Shown: positions 8,647-16,915 of the stretch, piece by piece | How the letters are laid out: every line of letters begins with the position of its first letter | Position numbering within the stretch: the first letter of the stretch is position 1 | Source: Hymenobacter jeollabukensis | GTDB taxonomy: Bacteria; Bacteroidota; Bacteroidia; Cytophagales; Hymenobacteraceae | NCBI RefSeq assembly: GCF_005771675.1 | Contig: NZ_VAJM01000003.1 | Span: 372,001 to 436,000, forward strand | Direction of reading: 5' to 3' | DNA: 64,000 nt | Notes under the pieces: generated by a model | What the model was told of the DNA's origin: nothing | The model's database searches: none | Seen by the model: only the letters and a program-made list of their open reading frames with translations | Translations under genes and position numbers: made by a program

Positions 8647-10110
8647 ATGAAACACGCTTACTCGCTCGTTACCCTCGGCCTGCTGGGCCTGACCACCATA
8701 GCCTCGGCGCAGACGCTGACCAACAACGGGGCGCAGCTCACGGTAGGCAGCGGCGCCACGCTCTACGTCGGCGGCGGTTTCGAGAATAAAAGCGGGAGCA
8801 CCCTGCTCAACAACGGCACCGTGCAGGTCACCGGCGACGTGACCAACGCCGGCACCGTGGACGCGGCCGGCACCGGCACGCTGAGCCTGACCGGCACGAC
8901 CAACCAAACCCTGACGGCCGGCGGCGCCTCGTTCTACAACCTGACCGTGGACAAAGCCACGGCCGGCAACAACCGGGTGGACGTGCCCGCCGACGTGACG
9001 GTGACCAACCAGCTGACGCTGACCAACGGCATCGTCCTCACCGCGCAGGCCGCTGCCGTGAAGCTGCCCAACAGCGCTACGCTGGTCGGCGAATCCGCCG
9101 GCCGCTACGTGAAAGGCAACCTGCAGGTCATCAGAACGGGCGTCAACGGCAGCAGCGACGTGGTATTCCCCGGTGGGCTGACGCTGAACCCGAACACCAA
9201 CAACTTCGGCACGGTCACGGTCACGCGCACGGCGGGCCTGAACACGGCCGGCGTGAGCTACGGCACCGACCCGGCCAACACCAACAACCCCAAGGGCATT
9301 GACCGCATCTGGCAGATTGCGGCCGGCAGCGCGCCCGCCAGCAACAAGCCCGTCACCGTGACCCTGGCCTGGGTGAGCGACGACGACAACGGCAACACCA
9401 ACCTCTCGCAAAGCCGCATGTGGCGCGGCCCGGCGGCCAGCGGCCCCTGGGCCCCGCTGAATGCCCCGGCCGATGCCAACAGCCGCAGCCTGAGCGCGCA
9501 GTCCGGCGCCCTGGGCTTCTTCACCGTCAGCAACCTGGCCAACCCGCTGCCGGTGGAGCTGCTCGACTTTACGGCCGAGCGCCGCGGCTCCGACGCCCTG
9601 CTGCGCTGGGCCACCGCCTCGGAAACCAACAACGTCGGCTTCGAGGTGGAAGTCAGTGCTGACGGCCGCGCCTTCCAGCGCCTGCGCATGGTGAACGGCC
9701 ACGGCACCACCACCCAGCGCCACGACTACCAGTACCTCGACCCGCAGATTGCCCGCTACGCCACCGACCTGGTGTACTACCGCCTGCGCCAGATCGATAA
9801 CGACGGCAAGCAAACTCTTTCGCCCGTGCGCACGGTGCGCATCGAGGGCGTGGGCTTCGGCGTGCAGGCCTTGGCTAACCCCTTCGGCAACGAAGGCCTG
9901 AACGTACAGGTGAGCACCAAGACGGCCGGGCCCGCCACGCTGAGCCTGCACGACGCCATCGGCCGCGTGCTGCTGGCCAGCAAACAGGAGCTGAGCGCCG
10001 GCAGCACCACGCTGCTGCTGAGCGGTGCCGCCCAGCTGCCCGTGGGCGTGTACTTCCTGACGGTGCGCCAGGGCAAGCAGGTGGCCACGCTGAAAGTAGT
10101 GCGCGAATAG
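8647..10110 (+). CDS. Secreted beta-rich protein with type IX sorting domain
   Basis: A 487-residue protein with a Sec signal peptide (MKHAYSLVTLGLLGLTTIASAQ, cleavage after residue 21). Residues about 22-300 are low-complexity Thr/Asn/Gly-rich beta repeats. Residues about 303-390 contain NPLPVELLDFTAERRGSDAL, the linker-like segment commonly seen before the C-terminal domain in Cytophagales proteins. The last ~80 residues (ANPFGNEGLNVQV ... GVYFLTVRQGKQVATLKVVRE) match the general form of a T9SS type A sorting domain. It is expected to cross the outer membrane through the Por secretion system. The ligand or activity is unknown. Confidence 0.82.
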   Translation: MKHAYSLVTLGLLGLTTIASAQTLTNNGAQLTVGSGATLYVGGGFENKSGSTLLNNGTVQVTGDVTNAGTVDAAGTGTLSLTGTTNQTLTAGGASFYNLTVDKATAGNNRVDVPADVTVTNQLTLTNGIVLTAQAAAVKLPNSATLVGESAGRYVKGNLQVIRTGVNGSSDVVFPGGLTLNPNTNNFGTVTVTRTAGLNTAGVSYGTDPANTNNPKGIDRIWQIAAGSAPASNKPVTVTLAWVSDDDNGNTNLSQSRMWRGPAASGPWAPLNAPADANSRSLSAQSGALGFFTVSNLANPLPVELLDFTAERRGSDALLRWATASETNNVGFEVEVSADGRAFQRLRMVNGHGTTTQRHDYQYLDPQIARYATDLVYYRLRQIDNDGKQTLSPVRTVRIEGVGFGVQALANPFGNEGLNVQVSTKTAGPATLSLHDAIGRVLLASKQELSAGSTTLLLSGAAQLPVGVYFLTVRQGKQVATLKVVRE

Positions 10111-10132
10111 CCTGCTGACCTTATGAGCTTAC

Positions 10133-10166
10133 CACCGCCCGGCCCACCAGCCGGGCGGTGCTGTTT
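10133..10166. terminator. Hairpin between convergent genes, bidirectional terminator candidate
   Basis: CACCGCCCGGC (10133-10143) and GCCGGGCGGTG (10150-10160) form an 11-bp perfect stem followed by CTGTTT. It lies between the + strand T9SS gene and the - strand glycosyltransferase gene. Confidence 0.65.
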
Positions 10167-10190
10167 AGGGCAACTGCTTCAATGGTTGTC

Positions 10191-10889
10191 TTACCGGATC
10201 AGGGCGCGGTACACAGCGCGCAGTCGGGGCTGCGGCACGCCGAGGCGGTAGAGCAGGCACAGCAGCAAAAAGATGCCCTGCAGGCGAAATACGCCGTTGT
10301 CGCGGTACTTGCGGGCCGAGGTGACTACCGCCGTCGGCAGCACCGCAAAGCGTCCGTGGCGGCGCAGCCGCGGCACGATTTCCTGGTCCTCGAACACCAG
10401 CATGTCGGGGCGGAAGCCGCCGGCCTGCTCGAACACGGCGCGCCGCACGAACAGGCTCTGGTCGCCGAAGCGGATGAGGTCGAGGGGAAAGCGGGTAAAC
10501 CAGGCGCTCAGGCGCAGAAACCAGTGCCGGGAGTCGAACCGCAGGCGGAAGCAGCCGCCGACGTGGTCCTGCGCCGCCTGCCGGATGGCCGGCAGAAAAT
10601 CGGCGGGCGGAAAGGTGTCGGCGTGCAGGAAGTACAGCAGCTCGCCGCGTGCGTGGCGGGCGCCGTGGTTCATCTGCGGAGCCCGGCCGCGCTGCGGGCA
10701 CGCCACCACCCGCGCCCCGGCCCGGGCGGCTTCGGCGGCCGTGGCGTCGGTGCTCTGCCCATCGGCCACAATGATTTCCAGCGCCGGCCCGGCCGGGCCC
10801 GCCGCCGCGCGCAGGTAGCGCACCAGCGGCCCGATGACCGCGGCTTCGTTGTAAGTCGGGATGATGAGGCTTACGGCGGGCTGAACCAT
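10191..10889 (-). CDS. Family 2 glycosyltransferase, TIGR04283-like
   Basis: A 232-residue GT-A fold enzyme beginning VSLIIPTYNEAAVIGPLVRYL. Motifs: nucleotide-sugar Asp region IIVADGQSTDAT, then RGRAPQMNHGA and LLYFLHADTFPP, where HAD supplies the DxD-like metal site, and GCFRLRFD. The RGRAPQMNHGA form is typical of the TIGR04283 subfamily, some of whose members have been linked to arsenosugar synthesis. No arsenic genes are visible nearby, so the substrate is unassigned. A hydrophobic stretch near the C-terminus (GIFLLLCLLYRLG) suggests membrane association. Confidence 0.82.
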   Translation of the reverse strand: MVQPAVSLIIPTYNEAAVIGPLVRYLRAAAGPAGPALEIIVADGQSTDATAAEAARAGARVVACPQRGRAPQMNHGARHARGELLYFLHADTFPPADFLPAIRQAAQDHVGGCFRLRFDSRHWFLRLSAWFTRFPLDLIRFGDQSLFVRRAVFEQAGGFRPDMLVFEDQEIVPRLRRHGRFAVLPTAVVTSARKYRDNGVFRLQGIFLLLCLLYRLGVPQPRLRAVYRALIR

Positions 10890-10948
10890 GCGCGAAAGTG
10901 GGGAAACGGACTGCTTCTACGCAAAAGTGGACGCGGCCGGAAACAAAC

Positions 10949-10982
10949 AAGCCAGGCAGCGCGGGGCTGCCTGGCTTGGCTG
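10949..10982 (-). terminator. Terminator of the M13 peptidase gene
   Basis: AAGCCAGGCAGC (10949-10960) pairs perfectly with GCTGCCTGGCTT (10966-10977). Read on the minus strand, the hairpin is followed by TGTTTGTTT. It lies about 20 bp past the stop of the peptidase gene. Confidence 0.7.
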
Positions 10983-11001
10983 GGTACCTGGTCGGGCCAG
11001 C

Positions 11002-13059
11002 TTACCAGATGCGTACCTGCGCCGTGTCGGCGCGGTAGAGCTTCTGGCCGGGCTGCACCTTGAAGGCTTCGTAGAAGGCGGGCACGTCGGCCATGGGGCC
11101 GTTCACGCGGTACTGGGCGGGCGAGTGTACGTCCGTCATGATGCGCTGGGCCAGCTGCTCGTCGCGCTGGTGGCTTTGCCAGCCCAGGGCGTAGCCCAGG
11201 AAGTAGCGCTGCTGGGGCGTGAGGCCGCCGATTTTCTCGCCCTTCTTGAACTGCTCGGTTTTCTTGAAGGCGTCGTAGGCAATGACAATGCCGCCCAGGT
11301 CGGCAATGTTTTCGCCCGCGGTAGCCTTGCCGTTGATGTGCAGCGAATCGAGCACGGTGTAGCCGTTGAACTGGCGCACAATCTGGTTGACGCGCTTCTG
11401 GAACTCGGCGCGGTCCTGCTTGGTCCACCAGTTGCGCAGGTTGCCCTTCTCGTCGAACTGGCTGCCCTCGTCGTCGAAGCCGTGGGTCAGCTCGTGGCCG
11501 ATGGTGCTGGCCCCGCCGTAGCCGTACACGATGGCGTCATCGGCATCCTCATCCTTCACGCCCGGAATGGCGAAAATGGCCGCCGGCAGCACAATCTCGT
11601 TGTTGGAGGGGTTGTAGTAGGCGTTGTAGGTCTGCGGCGTCATGTCCCACTCGGTTCGGTCCACGGGCTTGCCGAGCTTGCCGATGTTGTAGCGGTACTT
11701 CCACTCGTTGGCGCGCATCACGTTCTGGGCGTAGGAGTCGCGCTTCACGTCCAGCGAGGAAAAGTCCTTCCACTTGTCCGGGTAGCCCACCTTCGGCGTG
11801 ATTTTGCTGAGCTTCACCAGGGCTTTCTGTTTGGTTTCGGCGCTCATCCAATCGAGCTGCTGAATATGCTCGCGGAAGGCCGTCATCACGTTCTGGGTCA
11901 TCTGCTCGTAGCGCTGCTTGGTGGCCGGCGAGAAGTACTCCTTCACGAACAGCTGCCCCAGCGCCTCGCCCATGGCCGATTCCTCGGCGTCGAGCACGCG
12001 CTTCCAGCGGGGGCGCTGCTGCTTGCTGCCCTGCAGCACCGTGCCGTAGAAGCGGAAGTTTTCCTGGTCGAAATCCTGGCTGAGCGTGGGGGCGTAGGCG
12101 TGCGCCAGCTGCCACTGCAAGTAGGCGCGCCAGTCCTCGGCCGGCGCCGACTTCAGCAGCTGGCCCACCGTGCGGTAAAACTCCGGCTGGCCCACGATGA
12201 CGGTATCGACCTTGCCCAGCTCCATTTGCCCGAGCAGGGCCGGCCAGTCGAGGCCCGGGGTGAGCTGGTTGAGCCCGGCCACGGCCATTTTGTTGTAGTT
12301 GCGGTACGGGTCGCGCAGGTCTTCCAGCTTGCGCGAAGCGGCGGCCAGCTTGGTTTCCAGCGCCACCACGCGGGCGCTGTTCTGCTTGGCGGCCACCGAG
12401 TCCTGGCCCAGCAGCTGGAACATGCGCTGCACGTGGCGCCCGTACTGCTGGCGGATGTTGCGCGTGCGCAGGTCCTTGTTGAAGTAATAGTCGCGGTTGG
12501 GCAGGCCCAGGCCGCTTTGGTAGAGGTGCAGGGCCATTTTCTCGCTGTTCTTGGCGTCCTGCCCCACGTAGGGCCCGATCAGCGCGTCGACGCCCATCAT
12601 CTGCAGGCGGGCCACCACGGCGGGCACGTCGGCGCCCGAGCGGATGGCGCCGATGCGGTCCAGCTCGGCCTTGAGCGGGGCGGCACCCTGCTGGTTGATG
12701 GCCACCGAGTCCATGCCGGTGCCCCAGAAGTCCCCGATTTTCTGCTGGGTGCTGCCGGCCTTGGCGTTGGCCTTGGCGGCTTCTTCGCTCAGGGCGCGCA
12801 GGCGGGCGTACACCTCGTTCTGCACTTCCTTGCCGATACCCCAGTTGCTTTCGGAGGCCGGAATGGGGTGCTGCTTGAGCCAGGTACCGTTGGCGTACTG
12901 GAAAAAGTCGTCGCCGGGGCGGGCGGTGGTGTCGAGGCTGGCCTGCAGCACGTCGGGCTGGGCTTTGCCGGAGTCGCCCGACTGGCAGCCGGTGAGCAGC
13001 GAGGCGCCCAGCACGGGCGCGGCCAGCAGCCAGCGGCCGATGGCGGAAAGGTGGGTCAT
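11002..13059 (-). CDS. M13 (neprilysin/PepO) family zinc endopeptidase lipoprotein
   Basis: A 685-residue protein. Lipobox LLTGC places the lipidated Cys at residue 25. The zinc site HELTH is at residues 522-526 in STIGHELTHGFDDEGSQFD, and the third ligand E583 lies in GENIADLGG; both are M13 signatures. NAYYNP and the N-terminal PGDDFFQYANGTW motif also fit. Length agrees with the family (about 650-700). It ends VRIW, matching the usual terminal Trp. It probably degrades small peptides at the cell surface or in the periplasm. It is monocistronic, with its own terminator. Confidence 0.93.
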   Translation of the reverse strand: MTHLSAIGRWLLAAPVLGASLLTGCQSGDSGKAQPDVLQASLDTTARPGDDFFQYANGTWLKQHPIPASESNWGIGKEVQNEVYARLRALSEEAAKANAKAGSTQQKIGDFWGTGMDSVAINQQGAAPLKAELDRIGAIRSGADVPAVVARLQMMGVDALIGPYVGQDAKNSEKMALHLYQSGLGLPNRDYYFNKDLRTRNIRQQYGRHVQRMFQLLGQDSVAAKQNSARVVALETKLAAASRKLEDLRDPYRNYNKMAVAGLNQLTPGLDWPALLGQMELGKVDTVIVGQPEFYRTVGQLLKSAPAEDWRAYLQWQLAHAYAPTLSQDFDQENFRFYGTVLQGSKQQRPRWKRVLDAEESAMGEALGQLFVKEYFSPATKQRYEQMTQNVMTAFREHIQQLDWMSAETKQKALVKLSKITPKVGYPDKWKDFSSLDVKRDSYAQNVMRANEWKYRYNIGKLGKPVDRTEWDMTPQTYNAYYNPSNNEIVLPAAIFAIPGVKDEDADDAIVYGYGGASTIGHELTHGFDDEGSQFDEKGNLRNWWTKQDRAEFQKRVNQIVRQFNGYTVLDSLHINGKATAGENIADLGGIVIAYDAFKKTEQFKKGEKIGGLTPQQRYFLGYALGWQSHQRDEQLAQRIMTDVHSPAQYRVNGPMADVPAFYEAFKVQPGQKLYRADTAQVRIW

Positions 13060-13175
13060 GGAGAGAAAGGAGGAGAGTGGAAACGTGAAGGTAACAGACG
13101 CCCGGACGAGCCGGCAGGCTGCAAGGTGGCAGCGGTCATTCGCAATCTGCTTCGGACAACGGCAGGCCCTCAGAA

Positions 13176-13201
13176 AGCCCGCTTCTGGCTGAAAGCGGGC
13201 T
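13176..13201 (-). terminator. Hairpin downstream of the LacI gene
   Basis: AGCCCGCTT and AAGCGGGCT form a 9-bp stem about 100 bp after the stop of the LacI gene. The T tract on the minus strand is weak (TTTCTG). Confidence 0.4.
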
Positions 13202-13226
13202 GAGGTTGTTCAGGCAGGAATAGTCG

Positions 13227-13253
13227 GCAAGCGGACGCCAGATGAAGCATGAC
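13227..13253. repeat. Family D repeat fragment, copy D1
   Basis: Reverse complement of GTCATGCTTCATCTGGCGTC, the same sequence that begins D2 (39046) and D3 (40778). Only one end of the element is recognisable here. It lies between the peptidase and LacI genes. Confidence 0.75.
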
Positions 13254-13298
13254 CGTTCTAAGGACCGGTGCTCTTCAACGGCCTTTGGGCTGAAACCC

Positions 13299-14405
13299 CT
13301 ACGCCTCCAGTCGCTGCGAGGAGGCGCGCACCAGCAGCTCGGGCTGCAGCACGATCTGGCGCGGCGGCAGCTGGCGGGTCTGGTCGGCCACCATGTCGAG
13401 CAGCAGGCGCACGGCGGTGCGGCCCATTTCCTCGCAGCGCTGGTCCACGGTGGTCAGGTGGGGCTCGGTGAGCAGGGTAAACAGCTCGTTGCTGAAGCCG
13501 GCCAGCGCCACGTCCTGCGGAATGCGGAGGCCGGCGGCGCGCAGCACCTGCATGGCCCCGGCCACGGCCAGATCGTTGGCCGCAAACACGGCGTCGAAGG
13601 GCACGTGGCGGCTGAGCAGGACCTCGGCTGCCTGCAGGCCCTCGGGCAGGGTCAGGTCGCAGAAATACACCAGCTGCTCGTCGTAGGGCAGGCCGTGGGC
13701 CTGCAGGGCGTCGCGGTAGGCGCGGTAGCGGTTGCGGCAGATGTTCAGGTGCTGGGGCCCGCCGATGTGGGCAATGCGCCGGCAGCCCTGCCCGATGAGG
13801 TGCTCCACGGCCTGGTAGGCGCCCTGGTAGTCATCGAGCACCACCGCGCTGACGTTGGGCGAATCCGGAATACGGTCGAAGAACACCAGCGGCAGGTGAC
13901 GGCGGCGCACGTCCTCGAAGTGCTGCACGTCCTTGGTGGTCAGGGACAACGACACCAGAATGCCTTCGACTTGGGCGTTAAGCAGGGTGTCGAGGTTTTT
14001 CTTCTCGTGGGCCGCGTTTTCGTTGGACTGGCAGATCATTACGTTGAAGCCCGCCTGATTGGCCACGTTCTCGATGCCCTTGAGCACCAGGGCGAAGAAG
14101 TGCCCGTCGATGTGGGGCACGATGACGCCCAGGGTGTTGCTGCGGCCCTTGCGCAGGGCCGCGGCCAGCTGGTTGGGCTGGTAGTTCAGCTGCCTGGCCA
14201 GTTCCCACACCCGGCGCTTGGTGGCGTCGCTGATGCTGCTGTGGTCACTGAGCGCCCGCGAAATGGTGGAAACGGACAGATTCAGCTGGGCTGCCAGATC
14301 CGAAATAGAAGCGCGGTGCGTGGACACGGGGAGAAGAAACGATGAAGGAGCAAGTTCGGGTAAATCGGGCGGTTGGCGCAGCACGGCCCGCGTGGTACGG
14401 CCCAT
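13299..14405 (-). CDS. LacI-family transcriptional regulator at the 3' end of the polysaccharide locus
   Basis: The DNA-binding helix-turn-helix is ASISDLAAQLNLSVSTISRAL, followed by the hinge helix LAAALRKGRS and a periplasmic-binding-protein-like sugar domain (NTLGVIVPHIDGHFF...). ATG 14405 gives 368 residues, but the first ~26 do not look conserved; GTG 14327 (VSTHRASISD) may be the true start. Its position right behind uxuA suggests control of the hexuronate genes, with a sugar or sugar acid as effector. A strong terminator between uxuA and this gene suggests it is expressed separately. Confidence 0.88.
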   Translation of the reverse strand: MGRTTRAVLRQPPDLPELAPSSFLLPVSTHRASISDLAAQLNLSVSTISRALSDHSSISDATKRRVWELARQLNYQPNQLAAALRKGRSNTLGVIVPHIDGHFFALVLKGIENVANQAGFNVMICQSNENAAHEKKNLDTLLNAQVEGILVSLSLTTKDVQHFEDVRRRHLPLVFFDRIPDSPNVSAVVLDDYQGAYQAVEHLIGQGCRRIAHIGGPQHLNICRNRYRAYRDALQAHGLPYDEQLVYFCDLTLPEGLQAAEVLLSRHVPFDAVFAANDLAVAGAMQVLRAAGLRIPQDVALAGFSNELFTLLTEPHLTTVDQRCEEMGRTAVRLLLDMVADQTRQLPPRQIVLQPELLVRASSQRLEA

Positions 14406-14509
14406 ATCGGCAAACTCCGCCGGCGGGTTGCCGGTTCAGTGGCGGGCCCGGCCCGGCGCATCCGGAACCGTGCTGCTGCGAACCGCATCGGGCGGAATCC
14501 AGAATAACG

Positions 14510-14545
14510 AAAAAAGCCCGCTTCCGACCGGAAGCGGGCTTTTTT
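14510..14545 (-). terminator. Strong bidirectional terminator after uxuA
   Basis: AAAAAAGCCCGCTTCC and GGAAGCGGGCTTTTTT form a near-perfect stem with a 4-nt loop and T runs on both strands. It lies about 50 bp beyond the uxuA stop and upstream of the LacI start. Confidence 0.85.
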
Positions 14546-14596
14546 GCTGCTAACCGCGTGGTGGGGCGCAGCGGCGGCAGGTACGGCGTGGATGAG

Positions 14597-15760
14597 CTAC
14601 AGGCTGCGCGAAATGCCCATTTCCAGGCCGCGCAGCTCGGCCAGGCCTCGCAGGCGGCCGATGGCGGAGTAGCCGGGGTTGGTTTTCTTTTTCAGGTCGT
14701 CGAGCATCTGGTGGCCGTGGTCGGGGCGCATAGGCAGGCTCTGGCCGCGGCGCTGCATGGCCAGCAGCAGCTCGCGCATCACGGCGTACATGTCCACGTC
14801 GCCTTCCAGGTGGTTGGCCTCGTAAAAGTCGCCCGCCTCGTTGCGCTGGGTGCTGCGCAGGTGGATGAAGTGGATGCGGTTGGCAAACTGGCGCACCATG
14901 GCCGGCAGGTCGTTGTCGGGGCGCACGCCGAAGGAGCCGGTGCAGAAGCAGAGGCCGTTGCTGAGCGAGGGCACCGCGTCGCAGAGGGCCTGCACGTCGG
15001 CGGCGGTGCTCACCACGCGCGGCAGCCCCAGGATGGGGTAGGGCGGGTCGTCGGGGTGAATGGCCAAGACCACGCCCGCTTCCTCGGCTACGGGCACGAT
15101 TTCCTGCAGAAACAGGATCAGGTGCTCCCGCAGCTTGGCCGCGTCGATGCCCTGGTAGGTGTCGAGGGCCTGCTGAAACTGCTGCAGGGTGAAGCTTTCC
15201 TCCGAGCCGGGCAAACCGGCAATGAGGTTGCGCACCAGCAGCTCCCGCTCCGCCGCGCTCATACCCGCCAAGCGGGCTTCGGCCGCGGCCAGCTCCTCGG
15301 CGCCGTACTCCGCGCGGGCGCCCGGGCGCTGCAGCAGCAGCACGTCGAAGGCCACGAAGGCGGCGCGCTCGAAGCGCAGGGCCCGGGAGCCGTCCTCCAC
15401 CTCGTAGCTCAGGTCGGTGCGCGTCCAGTCGAGCACGGGCATGAAATTGTAGGTGACGGTGCGGATGCCGCAGGCCGCCAGGTTGCGCAGGCTCTGCTGG
15501 TAGTTTTCGATGTGGCGCTGAAAGTCGCCGGTGCGGGTCTTGATCTGCTCGTGCACCGGCACGCTCTCCACCACGCTCCAGGTCAGGCCGGCGGCGGCCA
15601 CTTCGGCCTGGCGCTTCTGGATTTCGGCCACGGTCCAGACCTGGCCGTTCGGTACGTGGTGCAGGGCCGTCACCACGTCGGTGGCGCCAGCCTGGCGAAT
15701 ATCGGCGAGGCTGACCGGGTCAGAAGGGCCGTACCAGCGCCAGCTTTGGATGATGGGCAT
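14597..15760 (-). CDS. uxuA: Mannonate dehydratase
   Basis: Converts D-mannonate to 2-keto-3-deoxy-D-gluconate in the cytoplasm, the step after fructuronate reduction in hexuronate catabolism. The 387 residues match the UxuA family: N-terminus [18 protein letters not shown], motif [20 protein letters not shown], central HPDDPP, the [14 protein letters not shown] segment and [11 protein letters not shown], and C-terminal RPDHGHQM. These hold the metal-binding His, Asp and Cys positions. It follows the UxuB-type SDR gene with a repeat (A4) in the gap. Glucuronate isomerase (UxaC) is not in the window. Confidence 0.95.
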   Translation of the reverse strand: MPIIQSWRWYGPSDPVSLADIRQAGATDVVTALHHVPNGQVWTVAEIQKRQAEVAAAGLTWSVVESVPVHEQIKTRTGDFQRHIENYQQSLRNLAACGIRTVTYNFMPVLDWTRTDLSYEVEDGSRALRFERAAFVAFDVLLLQRPGARAEYGAEELAAAEARLAGMSAAERELLVRNLIAGLPGSEESFTLQQFQQALDTYQGIDAAKLREHLILFLQEIVPVAEEAGVVLAIHPDDPPYPILGLPRVVSTAADVQALCDAVPSLSNGLCFCTGSFGVRPDNDLPAMVRQFANRIHFIHLRSTQRNEAGDFYEANHLEGDVDMYAVMRELLLAMQRRGQSLPMRPDHGHQMLDDLKKKTNPGYSAIGRLRGLAELRGLEMGISRSL

Positions 15761-15789
15761 GTTTGTGCTTGATCTTGGTTTAGCTGTCC

Positions 15790-15836
15790 GTCATGATTAC
15801 TATCCAGCGAGATGTCTCGACTTCGCTCGACATGAC
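15790..15836. repeat. Family A repeat remnant, copy A4
   Basis: Only GTCATG of the left end is joined directly to ATTACTATCC and the complete right arm GCGAGATGTCTCGACTTCGC...GACATGAC. The missing left arm and core point to an internal deletion of a full-length copy. Confidence 0.8.
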
Positions 15837-15860
15837 GTTCAATGGTTTTGGGCCGGCAAA

Positions 15861-16718
15861 TTACACCCCGCTGTAGGCGTTGAAGCCGCCGTCGACCAGA
15901 ATCGTCTCGCCGCTGACGAAGCGGGAGGCGTCGCTGAGCAGGTAGATGAGCGTGCCGGTCAGCTCCTCGGGCTGGCCGAAGCGCTGGTAGGGCGTGCCGG
16001 CAATGAACTGCCGGGCGCGGGCCGTGGGCGTGCCGTCGGGGTTGACGAGCAGCGTGCGGTTTTGCTCCGTGAGGAACACGCCCGGGGCAATGGCGTTCAT
16101 GCGCAGGCCGCCGCCGTAGCGCAGGCCCAACTCCACGGCCATCCATTGGGTGTAGGCTTCCACGGCTTTCTTGGCCATGGTGTAGCCCAGCACCCGCGTC
16201 AGCGGCCGTTGCGCCGTCAGGCTCGACACGTTCACGATGCTGCCCTTGCCCTTCTCGGCCATGACGCGGCCAAACACGTTGGTCGGAATCACCGTGCCGA
16301 ACAGGTTCAGGTCAACCACGCGGCGGGTGTGGTCGAGGTTGAGGTCGAACAGGTCCTGGTCGGGCCCGACGACGGCGCCGGGCATGTTGCCGCCGGCCCC
16401 GTTCACCAGCCCGTCGACAGTGCCCCAGGTGCGGATGATTTCGTCGCAGGCGGCCTGCATCTGGGCCTGGTCGAGTACGTCGGCCAGCAGGGGCAGGGCC
16501 TCGCCGCCAATGGCTTCGATGGCGGCCACCCGGGCCTGGGCCCGCTCAGCGTCGCGGCCGAGGATGGCCACTTTGGCGCCGGCCTCGGCCACGGCCAGCG
16601 ACAGGGCCTCGCCCAGCACGCCGGTGGCGCCGGTAATGACGATGACTTTGCCTTCGAGGGAAAACTGGCTGAGGGCCGAGAGGGCCGGAGCCGGGAGAGT
16701 GTCGGGGGAAAGGCTCAT
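15861..16718 (-). CDS. SDR-family oxidoreductase, probable D-mannonate oxidoreductase (UxuB-type)
   Basis: A 285-residue classical short-chain dehydrogenase. The nucleotide-binding motif TGATGVLG is at residues 29-36, NGAGG follows the fourth strand, the catalytic Ser is in NVSSLTAQRP and Tyr-Lys in GYTMAKKA; it ends SGETILVDGGFNAYSGV. In many Bacteroidota and Firmicutes an SDR beside uxuA reduces D-fructuronate to D-mannonate with NAD(P)H, replacing the unrelated E. coli UxuB; that assignment rests on position. The reaction would feed UxuA directly. Confidence 0.82.
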   Translation of the reverse strand: MSLSPDTLPAPALSALSQFSLEGKVIVITGATGVLGEALSLAVAEAGAKVAILGRDAERAQARVAAIEAIGGEALPLLADVLDQAQMQAACDEIIRTWGTVDGLVNGAGGNMPGAVVGPDQDLFDLNLDHTRRVVDLNLFGTVIPTNVFGRVMAEKGKGSIVNVSSLTAQRPLTRVLGYTMAKKAVEAYTQWMAVELGLRYGGGLRMNAIAPGVFLTEQNRTLLVNPDGTPTARARQFIAGTPYQRFGQPEELTGTLIYLLSDASRFVSGETILVDGGFNAYSGV

Positions 16719-16783
16719 GGATAGGTTGGGGGATTAGCGGGGGAGTGTGGGGGCGGACGCTGCGGTAGCGCAACTTTTAGAAC

Positions 16784-16893
16784 GTCATGTCGAGCTTGTC
16801 GAGACATCTCGCGTGCTGATGTCCGATAGTGAAATCATCGGTCAACGAGCAGAATACTATCGAGCGAGATGTCTCGACTTCGCTCGACATGAC
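16784..16893. repeat. Family A palindromic repeat, copy A5
   Basis: Ends GTCATGTCGAGCTTGTCGAG / GACTTCGCTCGACATGAC, core GCGTGCTGATGTCCGATAGT in the A3 orientation. It lies between the GH3 and SDR genes, immediately downstream of the GH3 stop. Confidence 0.9.
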
Positions 16894-16915
16894 GGACTGG
16901 ATTGGCGGTTGATTC

